Below are positions 1-7,468 of a DNA stretch of 13,609 nucleotides, piece by piece. The stretch is from DASTCC01 sp035711465. GTDB taxonomy: Bacteria; Acidobacteriota; Vicinamibacteria; Vicinamibacterales; SCN-69-37. Where the stretch lies: assembly GCA_035711465.1 (NCBI GenBank), contig DASTCC010000470.1, positions 1-13,609 on the forward strand, given 5' to 3'. The notes beneath the pieces are model-generated. The model was given only the letters and a program-made list of their open reading frames with translations. It was not told the origin of the DNA and ran no database searches. A program made the position numbers and the translations under genes. Within the stretch, counting starts at the first letter, position 1. The number at the start of each line of letters is the position of its first letter.

Positions 1-82
1 AGTCGGGGCAGTCGAGCGGGCAGGCGGTGTCGACGGTCGAGTGCCCCCACGATCGTGGCGGCGCGATGTTGGTGTCGGCCAT
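1..82 (-). CDS. Molybdopterin oxidoreductase, N-terminal fragment (cut by window edge)
   Basis: Reading the minus strand from the ATG at 82-80 gives 27 open codons up to the window edge. The peptide ends in TVDTACPLDCPD. C-P-L-D-C-P-D is the usual beginning of the [4Fe-4S]-binding domain of bis-MGD molybdenum/tungsten oxidoreductases of the formate dehydrogenase / DMSO reductase superfamily, where a third Cys normally follows closely. There is no twin-arginine signal in the first 27 residues, which favours a cytoplasmic enzyme. No Shine-Dalgarno sequence precedes the ATG; a TAGACT hexamer lies 9 bases upstream instead. The gene is divergent from the YIP1-like gene. The substrate cannot be told from this fragment. 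The family call rests on one short but characteristic motif. Confidence 0.72.
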   Translation of the reverse strand, partial: MADTNIAPPRSWGHSTVDTACPLDCPD

Positions 83-91
83 GACGCCCCC

Positions 92-97
92 AGTCTA
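92..97 (-). promoter_or_regulatory. Candidate -10 element (TAGACT) for the molybdopterin oxidoreductase
   Basis: On the minus strand TAGACT (TAnnnT type) ends 9 bases before the ATG at 82. No good -35 hexamer is seen at 16-18 bases. The spacing would put the transcript start at or next to the start codon. Weak on its own, but similar to the arrangement before the STAS and M28 genes. Confidence 0.3.
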
Positions 98-139
98 CCC
101 GGTCCCGTCCGCGTTCGTCGTCGTATGAAGATCGTTCTC

Positions 140-148
140 TGCTATGGT
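140..148 (+). promoter_or_regulatory. Candidate extended -10 promoter for the YIP1-like gene
   Basis: TGCTATGGT fits an extended -10 (TGn followed by TAnnnT). No convincing -35 is present, which extended -10 promoters can tolerate. Transcription would begin near 155 and give a leader of about 30 bases that holds the AGGAGG ribosome site at 177-182. Confidence 0.35.
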
Positions 149-187
149 GAGGCCTGTCGCCGGAAGGATGGCGCAGAGGAGGCCGGC

Positions 188-724
188 ATGGCGAGTTTTG
201 CTGAACGGATCGTCGGAGCGATGACACTGCAGCCGTCGACGTACGAGGAGGTCGAGCGCGACGCGTCGGCCACCGGACAGGCGGCGACGATCGTGATCGC
301 AGCGGCGATTTCCAACGGCATCTCGTTCATTTGGTATCTCGGATTCACCGGGTTCATCCGCAACACCATCTTCGCGCTCGTCGGCTGGGTGATCGGCGCC
401 GCCGTGGTCTGGGCGATCGGCACCAAGGTCCTGCCCAGTCCGAATACGCAAGCTGACGTCGGCCAGCTGATGCGCACCGTCGGCTTCGCCCAGTCGCCCG
501 GTCTCCTCGCCTTCATCGGCATCATTCCGATCCTCGGCTGGCTGGTCGCGATCGCGCTGTGGGTCTGGGGACTGGTGGCGTGGGTCATTGCCGTCAAGCA
601 GGCGCTCGACTACGACGACACGATGCGCGCGGTGATCGTCTGCGTGCTCGCGTGGGTGGCGATGGTCGTGGTCAGCATGGTGCTCGGCGGGACCATGATG
701 ATGGGCGGCCGGCCCGGTTTCTGA
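188..724 (+). CDS. YIP1-like multi-pass membrane protein
   Basis: This is a 178-residue protein. The ATG at 188 is chosen because AGGAGG (177-182) stands 5 bases upstream; the frame is open further 5', but that part (from about 41) is arginine-rich and lacks a ribosome site. The N-terminus, MASFAERIVGAMTLQPSTYEEVE, resembles the soluble lead of Yip1/YIP1-family proteins. About four to five hydrophobic segments follow, near residues 29-50, 58-78, 104-137 (probably two) and 146-168. A polar stretch (PSPNTQADVGQLMRTVGFAQSP) before the third segment is typical of bacterial YIP1 proteins. The cytoplasmic-membrane location is clear, but the molecular role is unknown. The ndh start follows after 10 bases, so the two are probably co-transcribed. 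The family call is by pattern and moderately sure. Confidence 0.75.
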   Translation: MASFAERIVGAMTLQPSTYEEVERDASATGQAATIVIAAAISNGISFIWYLGFTGFIRNTIFALVGWVIGAAVVWAIGTKVLPSPNTQADVGQLMRTVGFAQSPGLLAFIGIIPILGWLVAIALWVWGLVAWVIAVKQALDYDDTMRAVIVCVLAWVAMVVVSMVLGGTMMMGGRPGF

Positions 725-734
725 TCGCGTCGTC

Positions 735-2006
735 GTGAGCCGGCCCCGCGTCGTCATCATCGGAGGCGGCTTCGGCGGCCTCAGCGCCGCGCGGGCTCTG
801 AAGCGTGCGCCGGTCGACGTCACGCTCGTCGATCGGCGCAACCATCACGTCTTCCAGCCGCTGCTGTATCAGGTGGCGACCGCGGGGCTCTCGCCCGGCG
901 ACATCGCCTCGCCGATCCGTTGGATCCTGCGGCGTCAGAAAAACCTGCGGGTGTGGCTCGCCGAGGCGACCCGGGTCGACGTCGATCGCAAAGTTGTCGT
1001 TCTCACCGACGGCGAGCTGCCGTTCGATTACATCATTGTCGCTGCCGGCGCCGCGCACTCCTATTTCGGACACGACGAGTGGCGGCCGCTGGCGCCCGGT
1101 CTAAAGACCCTCGAAGACGCACTCGATATTCGGAAACGGGTGTTGCTCGCCTTCGAGCAAGCCGAGCGATCGCGCGATCGACAGGAGCAGCGGGGACTGT
1201 TGACGTTCGTGGTGATCGGCGGCGGGCCGACGGGAGTCGAGCTGGCCGGCGCGCTCGCGGAGATCTCGCGGCACGCGCTGGCGAACGACTTCCGCGACAT
1301 CGATCCGGAGTCGGCGCGCATCATCCTGATCGAGGGCGGTTCCGAAGTGCTCTCGGCATATCCGGACTCGCTTTCCGGATTCGCGCGACGGGCGCTCGAA
1401 CGGCGTGGCGTCGCGGTCTGGACGGGGAGTCCCGTGACGGGCATCGAGCCTGGGAAGGTCCACGTGGGCAGCGAGACGATCGACGCGGGCACGATCCTCT
1501 GGGCGGCAGGCGTCGCCGCCTCGCCGCTCGGCGCGTCGCTTGGCGCGCCGGTCGATCGCGCCGGCCGCGTGCTCGTGCAGCCCGATCTGACGATCCCCGG
1601 ACATCCCGACGTCTACGTCGTCGGCGATCTGGCCGCGCTCGAGGGCGCCGACGGGCGGTGGCTGCCCGGCGTGGCGCAGGTCGCCATGCAGCAGGCCGCG
1701 CACGCCGCCCGCAACATCGTCGCGACGATCGCCGGCCGCGATCGCCAGCCGTTCGTGTATCGCAACTACGGCAACCTCGCGACCATCGGTCGCAACTCGG
1801 CGGTAGCGGATCTGCCGTGGCTGCGGTTCGACGGCTATCCAGCCTGGCTCTTCTGGCTGTTCGTCCACATCTCCCAGCTCATCGGCTTCCGCAACCGGCT
1901 GACGGTGATGACGCAGTGGGCCGCGTCGTACCTCACGTATCAGCGGTCGGTACGGCTCATCACGGGCGACGAGCCCGGGCAGGGAGACGCGCATGGCCGC
2001 CAGTGA
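735..2006 (+). CDS. ndh: Type II NADH dehydrogenase (NADH:quinone oxidoreductase, NDH-2)
   Basis: This is a 423-residue flavoprotein, close to the length of E. coli Ndh. It should pass electrons from NADH through FAD to membrane quinone without pumping protons. Visible marks are an N-terminal FAD-binding GGGFGG (10-15), the NDH-2 stretch HHVFQPLLYQVATAGLSP just behind it, the NADH-binding GGGPTG (162-167) followed by E169, the second FAD contact VYVVGD ending at D298, and the quinone-site pattern AQVAMQ (314-319). The C-terminus (about 370-410) is rich in Trp, Phe and Leu with scattered Arg, as expected for the amphipathic membrane anchor. The start is GTG at 735, 10 bases after the YIP1-like gene, with no clear ribosome site, so translation may be coupled. 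The end overlaps the next gene by 14 bases. Confidence 0.93.
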   Translation: MSRPRVVIIGGGFGGLSAARALKRAPVDVTLVDRRNHHVFQPLLYQVATAGLSPGDIASPIRWILRRQKNLRVWLAEATRVDVDRKVVVLTDGELPFDYIIVAAGAAHSYFGHDEWRPLAPGLKTLEDALDIRKRVLLAFEQAERSRDRQEQRGLLTFVVIGGGPTGVELAGALAEISRHALANDFRDIDPESARIILIEGGSEVLSAYPDSLSGFARRALERRGVAVWTGSPVTGIEPGKVHVGSETIDAGTILWAAGVAASPLGASLGAPVDRAGRVLVQPDLTIPGHPDVYVVGDLAALEGADGRWLPGVAQVAMQQAAHAARNIVATIAGRDRQPFVYRNYGNLATIGRNSAVADLPWLRFDGYPAWLFWLFVHISQLIGFRNRLTVMTQWAASYLTYQRSVRLITGDEPGQGDAHGRQ

Positions 2007-3069
2007 ACCAGTCCGCGGATCGTTCGTGCTGCCGCTCATCGCGCTGCTCGCGCTGGGCGCGCCGCTGCCGGGCTGGATCGTCGAGAGTCTCTACGCACGC
2101 GACATGTATCCGTGGCTGCAGACCGGGTTCACCACGGTCAGCAACCTGGTGCCGTTCGCGCTGATCGATGTCTGGATCTCGCTCGTCGCGATCCTCGTCG
2201 TCCTCCGCGCCTGGAGGCTCTTCATCGCCGCCCGGCAGCGCGGCGTCTTCGACGCCACCTGGGAGCTGGTGCGGCGCGTGGCCCGCTTCGGGGCGGCGGT
2301 CACAATCCTCTTCCTGTTTGCGTGGGGCTTCAACTATCGCCGGCCGCCGCTCGAAGATACGCTGCCGGGCGGACCGCCGCAGCGTCCGAGCGTGGCGACG
2401 CTGCAGGCGGCGTTCGCACAAGCCAATACGCTCGCGGGCAGGCTGCGGCCGTCGGTGATCAGTCAGCCGGAGATGACGTTCGCCCAGGTCGAAGCGGCGC
2501 TGCGGCCGCCGCTCAACCTGGCGCTGAAGCAACTACAGCGCGCCGAGCTCGCCGTGCCCGGCCGGCCCAAGCACTCCCTGGTGCTGACACCGTTCTTCAC
2601 GCGGGCCGGCATCGACGGCATGGTCAACCCGTTCGGTCTGGAGTCGCTCGTCCACCAGGGCCTGTTGCCGTTCGAGCGGCCGTTCGTGCTCGCCCACGAA
2701 TGGGCGCACCTGGCCGGCGAAGCCGACGAAGCGCAGGCGAGCACGGTGGGCTGGCTGGCGTGCATGAACGGACCCGCGGCGTTCGCGTACAGCGGCGCGC
2801 TCTACCTGATCAACGAGACGCAAGCGGCGATGCCGGCCGACGTCCGCCGCGCGTCGCTCTCGCGGCTCGATGCGGGCGTGCGCGAGGATCTGGTCGCGCT
2901 GGCGGCGCGCCTCGAGAAGGAAAACCCGACGGTGCAGAGGGCCGCGTTCCGCGTCTACGACGAATACCTGAAGGCGAACCGCGTCGAGGACGGCACGCGG
3001 AGCTACGGCCGCGCGTTGACGCTGATCCTCTCGCCGGGGATTATCGAGACGTTGAATACGTACAAGTAA
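1993..3069 (+). CDS. DUF3810 family membrane-anchored zinc metallopeptidase
   Basis: This is a 358-residue protein. Three hydrophobic segments near residues 11-30, 52-75 and 98-114 precede an extramembrane domain. The third ends in FAWGFNYRRPP, which fits the DUF3810 layout. The catalytic motif is HEWAH (H235, E236, H239), followed by LAGEADEA, in which E243 or E246 may be the third zinc ligand. This is a gluzincin-like arrangement. No substrate is known to me for the family. The ATG at 1993 lies inside the last codons of ndh, with GGGAG at 1982-1986 as ribosome site, so the two are co-translated or at least co-transcribed. The chain ends near a hairpin before the convergent desaturase. The family assignment is from motif and topology; proteolytic activity is inferred from the intact HExxH. 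Confidence 0.82.
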   Translation: MAASEPVRGSFVLPLIALLALGAPLPGWIVESLYARDMYPWLQTGFTTVSNLVPFALIDVWISLVAILVVLRAWRLFIAARQRGVFDATWELVRRVARFGAAVTILFLFAWGFNYRRPPLEDTLPGGPPQRPSVATLQAAFAQANTLAGRLRPSVISQPEMTFAQVEAALRPPLNLALKQLQRAELAVPGRPKHSLVLTPFFTRAGIDGMVNPFGLESLVHQGLLPFERPFVLAHEWAHLAGEADEAQASTVGWLACMNGPAAFAYSGALYLINETQAAMPADVRRASLSRLDAGVREDLVALAARLEKENPTVQRAAFRVYDEYLKANRVEDGTRSYGRALTLILSPGIIETLNTYK

Positions 3070-3100
3070 CGTGTAGTACGACAGGTACGACGGGTCTCCG

Positions 3101-3118
3101 CGGGAGCGGGTGCTCCCG
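3101..3118. terminator. Hairpin between convergent genes, probable bidirectional terminator
   Basis: CGGGAGC and GCTCCCG form a perfect 7-bp stem with a 4-base loop (GGGT). It lies in the 71-bp gap between the DUF3810 gene and the convergent desaturase. Neither strand shows a clear U-tract, so this may be a weak or Rho-assisted terminator. Confidence 0.45.
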
Positions 3119-3140
3119 GTCCAACGGGTACGGGCGGGAC

Positions 3141-3953
3141 TTATTCGGTCGCGCGGAACTCGCGCAGGTCGCGGGTGATGCCGACCCACGACAGCATGAC
3201 CAGCACGTAGAAGGTGACGTCGATCTCCCACCACTTGATGCCCTGACGGACGCTGGACATGAAGTGATGGTGATTGTTGTGCCAGCCCTCGCCGAGCGTG
3301 ACCAGCGCGAGCGCGAAGTTGTTGCGGCTCTCGTCGGGCGTCGCGAAGCGGCGCGTGCCCCAGACGTGGGCAAGCGAGTTGATCAGGAAGGTGCCGTGGT
3401 AGAGCAGCACGGTCGCCACCACGAAGCCCCACACGAGCGCGAACCACCCGCCGATCGCCCAGAGGGCGACCGCGTAGAGCACCGGCGGCAGCAGGTGCAG
3501 GCGGTTGAGCCACACCAGCTCGGGATACTTGGTGAAGTCGGCGATGCGCTTCGGATCGTAGTGGTCGTACTCGTCGGACAGGATCCAGCCGAGGTGCGAC
3601 CACCAGAAGCCCTCGTGCACCGGCGAGTGCAGATCGGTCTTGCGGTCCGAGTGCAGGTGGTGATCGCGATGATGCGCCGCCCACCACAGCGCGCCTTTCT
3701 GCGCCGAGGTCTGCGCCAGGAAGGCGAGGCAGAACTGCCAGAAGCGGTTCAGGCGATACGAGCGATGGCTGAAGTAGCGATGGTAGCCGGCGGTGACGCC
3801 GAACATCCGCAGGTAGTACGAGCCGAGCAGCCAGAGAATCGCGGTCCAGTGGAACGGCACGACGAGCACGAACAGCACCGACGCGTGGAGCAGCAGGAAC
3901 GGGAGCATCGTGGCAAGGTCGTACTGCTTCCGTTTCGCGACGAGTTCAGTCAT
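3141..3953 (-). CDS. Fatty acid (acyl-CoA type) desaturase, membrane di-iron enzyme
   Basis: This is a 270-residue integral membrane protein. It has all three histidine boxes of the delta-9 acyl-CoA/lipid desaturase family: HRYFSH (58-63), HRDHH (95-99) and HNNHH (225-229). The conserved NSLAHVWG segment lies before the last box. These residues bind the di-iron centre that inserts a double bond in a long acyl chain. Hydrophobic segments near 17-33, 37-55 and 155-190 span the membrane. The ATG at 3953 is preferred to a TTG one codon upstream because AGGA then stands 6 bases before it. There is no cytochrome b5 domain, as in most bacterial members, so electrons must come from separate ferredoxin or similar partners not seen here. 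The likely role is membrane fluidity. The exact position of the double bond cannot be read from the sequence. Confidence 0.93.
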   Translation of the reverse strand: MTELVAKRKQYDLATMLPFLLLHASVLFVLVVPFHWTAILWLLGSYYLRMFGVTAGYHRYFSHRSYRLNRFWQFCLAFLAQTSAQKGALWWAAHHRDHHLHSDRKTDLHSPVHEGFWWSHLGWILSDEYDHYDPKRIADFTKYPELVWLNRLHLLPPVLYAVALWAIGGWFALVWGFVVATVLLYHGTFLINSLAHVWGTRRFATPDESRNNFALALVTLGEGWHNNHHHFMSSVRQGIKWWEIDVTFYVLVMLSWVGITRDLREFRATE

Positions 3954-4011
3954 CAATCTTCCTGTCGGTGGACGCGGGGGTCAGCATTAGGGCGGGCTAA
4001 CTGGAAGGGGT

Positions 4012-4041
4012 ATTGTACCACCGACGGCGGACCGGCTCCAA
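4012..4041 (-). promoter_or_regulatory. Candidate sigma-70 promoter of the desaturase
   Basis: On the minus strand, TTGGAG (4041-4036) and TACAAT (4017-4012) are separated by 18 bases. Transcription would start near 4005 and leave a leader of about 50 bases. TACAAT stands out in otherwise GC-rich sequence. Confidence 0.5.
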
Positions 4042-4091
4042 CCTGATTGATGGCGCGCGGTCGCGAACAGCGCGCCGGCCCGCAAGCGGCG

Positions 4092-4919
4092 TCATCGCAC
4101 CTTCAAATCGAGATTGGTCGCGATCTGACGAAGCCAGCGCAGCACTTTCTCGCGGTTGGCGGGCCCGATCAGCAGAAACTGCTTCTGCACGGGCTTGATG
4201 CTCTTGAGCGCCGGATCGTCGTGCTCGAAGTAGCCGGGCCGCCGCAGCAGGAGCGGGTCGTCGGTCACGGTCGGCGTCGCCTGCAGCACCGCGATCGCCT
4301 GCACGACGGCGTCGTCGAAGTTCCCGCCTGGGTGGCCGAGCTGCTGGAACGCCTCGTCGAACAGCGGCTTGACGTTGACGTAGAGCTGCGCGGCCTGCGC
4401 CGGGTCGATCGACACAAGCGCCGCCACCGGCCCGTCCCAGCGCGCGTAGCTCGCCGGATCGATCGTGCCGCTCGACGTCCCTTGAATCTGCAGCCGCGCC
4501 GCGGGACGCAGCACCGCGAGCGGCGTGCTCGGCGTGCGGCCGTCGCCGATCTGCACGACCGCCGACGTCGCGCCACGGACGAGATCCTTGGTCGCGAGCA
4601 GACGCGCGAGCGTCGGATGCTGCGAGAGCGCCGAGACGAGCTCCCGCAGCAGCGTGTCCGACGCGTCGAGCCGCGGCAGCTCGATCGGTTGCCGTTTCGG
4701 GCGGTTGGACGCGATGGCGACGTCGGTCGCGGAAGTCGGCGCCGGCATCGCCGGGTCCGGCCGCGATCGGCTGAGCCACCAGAACGTGAGCAGGGTCCCC
4801 GCCGCGACGCCGGCAAGCCCCACGAGCACCAGGCGGATCCACGACGATGGCCGGTCCGGCCCACGGCCAGGGCTCTCGTTGGAGGATGCGCCGCGCAGCG
4901 GCAGGTCGTCGATGGCCAT
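4092..4919 (-). CDS. DUF3014 domain protein, membrane-anchored
   Basis: This is a 275-residue protein. A short polar N-terminus (1-26) is followed by one transmembrane segment (about 28-49) and a Pro/Ala/Thr linker. The rest is a periplasmic-type domain that matches DUF3014: IELPRLDASDTLLREL after the linker, VNVKPLFDEAFQQLGHPGG in the middle and KQFLLIGPANREKVLRWL near the end. The ATG at 4919 lies 2 bases after the stop of the M28 peptidase gene (junction TAGAGATG), so translation is almost certainly coupled. The frame is open far upstream, but that part is a shadow of the peptidase gene. No biochemical function is known to me for DUF3014. The pairing suggests it works at the membrane together with, or downstream of, the exported peptidase; that is inference. 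Confidence 0.85.
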   Translation of the reverse strand: MAIDDLPLRGASSNESPGRGPDRPSSWIRLVLVGLAGVAAGTLLTFWWLSRSRPDPAMPAPTSATDVAIASNRPKRQPIELPRLDASDTLLRELVSALSQHPTLARLLATKDLVRGATSAVVQIGDGRTPSTPLAVLRPAARLQIQGTSSGTIDPASYARWDGPVAALVSIDPAQAAQLYVNVKPLFDEAFQQLGHPGGNFDDAVVQAIAVLQATPTVTDDPLLLRRPGYFEHDDPALKSIKPVQKQFLLIGPANREKVLRWLRQIATNLDLKVR

Positions 4920-4921
4920 CT

Positions 4922-7462
4922 CTACCGTATGACGGTGCGCGCCCAGTCCCAGCCTTCGAGTCCGCGCGCATTCACCGCCTTGACCGCGATCTGCGTCCCG
5001 GCGGGCAACGACGGCAGCGTCGCCTGCGGCACCGCCACGGTGACTCGGGTGCGAAGCGGATCCGTCTCGGGGCCGTAGGCCACGATGTACTGCTGGACGC
5101 CGCGCTCGGGGCTGGCGGTCCACTTGACGCTGACGCCAGATCCCGACACCGTGGCCTCGAGGCCCTTCACCCGGGAGGGGCTCGACGCCAGATACATGAG
5201 CGTCGCTGCCGTCACCTTGGCGGTCTCGGTGATCTGCTTGAAGTTCATCGTCTCGATCAGATCGGTCGGCTGGTGATAGTTCGGGTTGGCGAGCACCGGA
5301 TAGGAGCCGATGCCGCCGACGATGTCGCCCCACGCCTCGTAGAAGGCGGCGGCGTCGGTGCCGCGGTAGTACTTCGCGTCGTAGGTGATGAGATCGGTGA
5401 AGAGGAACGCGGCGCCGTGCTGCAGATCCTTGATGCCGGGGTTCGAGTAGCGGATGGTGTTGTCGATTCGCGCGCCCTCCGAGCCCCATCCGATCATGTC
5501 GTTGTTGAGTGCGCCGACGACGTTCCACTTGTCGGCGGCGGCGCGGCGGACGAACTCGCGGCTGCCGAGCAGGCCGGCTTCCTCGCCGGTGAACGACGCG
5601 AAGACGATCGTCGCCGGCTGCGGCGTCGCCGCCAGGATGCGCGCCGCCTCGAGCAGCGCTGCCGTGCCCGAGGTGTCGTCATCGGCGCCGGGACCGACGG
5701 CCACGGAGTCGAAGTGGCTGCTGACCACGTAGATGAGCTCCGGGTTCTCGGTGCCGCGCAGCGTGGCGACGACGTTGGCCGTCTGATTGCCCTGCGCCTG
5801 CGGCGGCGAGAACGACTGCAGCACCGGCTCGTAGCCGAACGATCGATACGCCTGTTCGAGATAGGCCACCGCCTTGGCGTTGCCGGGCTGCGAGACGTGC
5901 TTCGAGTCGAAGTCGAAGAGCGCTTTCTCGTAGTCGTAGACGCGGTTGATGCGCGCCTTGCCGACGACCTGCCGGACCCGATCGGCGATCGGCGCGAAGT
6001 TCTTGGTGACCCGGGCGCGCAGCTCGTTCTCGACGGCCAGCTGGCGCTGCACGCGCGCGAGCACGTCGGCGACCGTGACCTTCTGCGCGAGATCGACGAC
6101 CGACACGCCGCGCTCGGTCGAGACCGTGTCGCCGTCGCGGTCGGCCTGAATCACGATCCGGCGGCCGTCGGCGCTCGGGACCCAGATGTACTCCGGGCTG
6201 ATCGTGCGCACGGTGTTGTTGGCGAACAGGCGCGTTCGCGATCCCGACGCCAGATCGTAGATCTGCGATCGCCGGTGGCGCGGCTCGCCCATCAGGCCGA
6301 TCAGGCGGTCGGGGCCGATGAAGCGCGGCAGGACGTCATGCTGGATGTCGCGGGTGAGACGACGGTGCGCGCCGGCGCGATCGGTGATGTAGATCTCCCA
6401 ATCGGTGTCGGTCATCAATTGATACGCGAGCTGGCTGCCATCAGCTGACAGGGACGGCGCGTCGATCCGCGCCGCTCCGGTGCGCACGACGGTCTCGGCG
6501 CCATCGAGCGATCCGGCGCGCTTCAGCGTGTAGGTGTCGCCGTCGCGGACGACCCACGCCACCGAACTGCCGTCGGCGGACATCGTCATCGCCGTGCCGC
6601 CGATGGCGCGGGTGGTGCCGGCGGCGACGTTGACCAGCGTGTAGGTGTTGCCGCCGCGACCACCGCGGCCGCCGCCGGCGCCGCCGGGGGCGCCGCCACG
6701 GCCGCGGCCGCCGGCCGGGTCGGCGCCCGGCGCAGCGAAGCGCGGCTGCGCGACCGTCTGATAGACGAGCGCCCGCGCGGCGGGATCGACGATCGCGCCC
6801 GCCTTGCTGCCAGGCTCTTTCGTCAAGGCCTCAGGCGCGCCGCCTTCCGCGACGCGGTAGATCTGCGCCGTCGCGACGTCGGCCGGTTCGGATCCGACGA
6901 AGACCAGGCCGCCGTCGATCCACTGCAGATCGGTCTTGAGCAGGTTGCCGGTCGCGATCGGCCGCTCGGCGGTCGAGCCCGACGCGAGGTCGGCGACGAC
7001 GATCTGATTGTCCGACGGCCGAAGGCGCGCGTACCTGGCGCCCTGGCGCGCGAAGACCACGCCGCCGCCGTCGAGCGTCGCGACCGTCTTCGGCGCGCCG
7101 GCGATCGAGACGATCGCGGTTTTCAGACTCGCCGCCTGGCCGGTCTCGTAGGAGACGAAGGTGCCGTCGGCCGAAATCGCCGGATTGCGGCCGTCGGTCG
7201 TGATCTCGGTGGTCGTGAAGAGCTCGCCGGTGAGCAGCGCGGCGCGCTCGAGGTATTGCGGCGCCGAGGGCGACTTCAGCAGCGCCTGCAGCTTCTGCAG
7301 CGCGTCCGGATAGTGGCCCGCCTCCCAGGCATCGTTCACCTCGCGCCAGTCGGCGTCGCTGCCGGCGGCCGGCGGCGTCTGCGGCACGTTGGCGGCGGTG
7401 GCGATGACGAGGCCGGCGGTCACGATCGCGGTCAGGATCAGCAGGGAGGCCCGATTTCGCAT
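4922..7462 (-). CDS. Secreted M28 metallopeptidase with N-terminal beta-propeller and C-terminal Fn3-like domain
   Basis: This is an 846-residue exported protein. Residues 1-25 form a signal peptide (MRNRASLL, then hydrophobic). From about 70 to 440 come TolB/PD40-type propeller repeats such as GRNPAISADGTFVSYE and APSLSADGSQLAYQ. The M28 domain follows, with both zinc sites intact: H583 and D585 (HFDS), bridging D595 (GADDDTSG), general base E627 and ligand E628 (FTGEE), D655 (NNDMIGW) and H730 (YHQPTD). The family are aminopeptidases or carboxypeptidases. The tail (about 765-846) looks like fibronectin type III (VSVKWTASPERGVQQYIV). Residues 247-271 are an odd Gly/Arg-rich run. The ATG at 7462 is chosen because it begins the signal peptide and lies outside the divergent ferritin gene. 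It has no ribosome site but does have a promoter directly before it. It is the first gene of an operon with DUF3014. Confidence 0.9.
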   Translation of the reverse strand: MRNRASLLILTAIVTAGLVIATAANVPQTPPAAGSDADWREVNDAWEAGHYPDALQKLQALLKSPSAPQYLERAALLTGELFTTTEITTDGRNPAISADGTFVSYETGQAASLKTAIVSIAGAPKTVATLDGGGVVFARQGARYARLRPSDNQIVVADLASGSTAERPIATGNLLKTDLQWIDGGLVFVGSEPADVATAQIYRVAEGGAPEALTKEPGSKAGAIVDPAARALVYQTVAQPRFAAPGADPAGGRGRGGAPGGAGGGRGGRGGNTYTLVNVAAGTTRAIGGTAMTMSADGSSVAWVVRDGDTYTLKRAGSLDGAETVVRTGAARIDAPSLSADGSQLAYQLMTDTDWEIYITDRAGAHRRLTRDIQHDVLPRFIGPDRLIGLMGEPRHRRSQIYDLASGSRTRLFANNTVRTISPEYIWVPSADGRRIVIQADRDGDTVSTERGVSVVDLAQKVTVADVLARVQRQLAVENELRARVTKNFAPIADRVRQVVGKARINRVYDYEKALFDFDSKHVSQPGNAKAVAYLEQAYRSFGYEPVLQSFSPPQAQGNQTANVVATLRGTENPELIYVVSSHFDSVAVGPGADDDTSGTAALLEAARILAATPQPATIVFASFTGEEAGLLGSREFVRRAAADKWNVVGALNNDMIGWGSEGARIDNTIRYSNPGIKDLQHGAAFLFTDLITYDAKYYRGTDAAAFYEAWGDIVGGIGSYPVLANPNYHQPTDLIETMNFKQITETAKVTAATLMYLASSPSRVKGLEATVSGSGVSVKWTASPERGVQQYIVAYGPETDPLRTRVTVAVPQATLPSLPAGTQIAVKAVNARGLEGWDWARTVIR

Positions 7463-7468
7463 TGGCGC

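Noticed and set aside
920..2164. 414-codon frame overlapping ndh
   Set aside because: Arginine-rich +1/+2 shadow; ndh has all family motifs.
3954..3956. TTG one codon upstream as desaturase start
   Set aside because: It would stand too close to AGGA; the ATG has proper spacing.
2112..4046. 644-codon plus-strand frame across the DUF3810 and desaturase genes
   Set aside because: It shadows one gene in frame shift and another in antisense, and its composition changes at the gene borders.
4920..5528. Upstream part of the DUF3014 frame
   Set aside because: A shifted reading of the M28 gene; fragments are charged and motif-free, and the DUF3014 layout begins at 4919.
4847..6448. 533-codon plus-strand frame antisense to the M28 gene
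   Set aside because: No recognisable domain; the M28 zinc ligands are all present on the minus strand.
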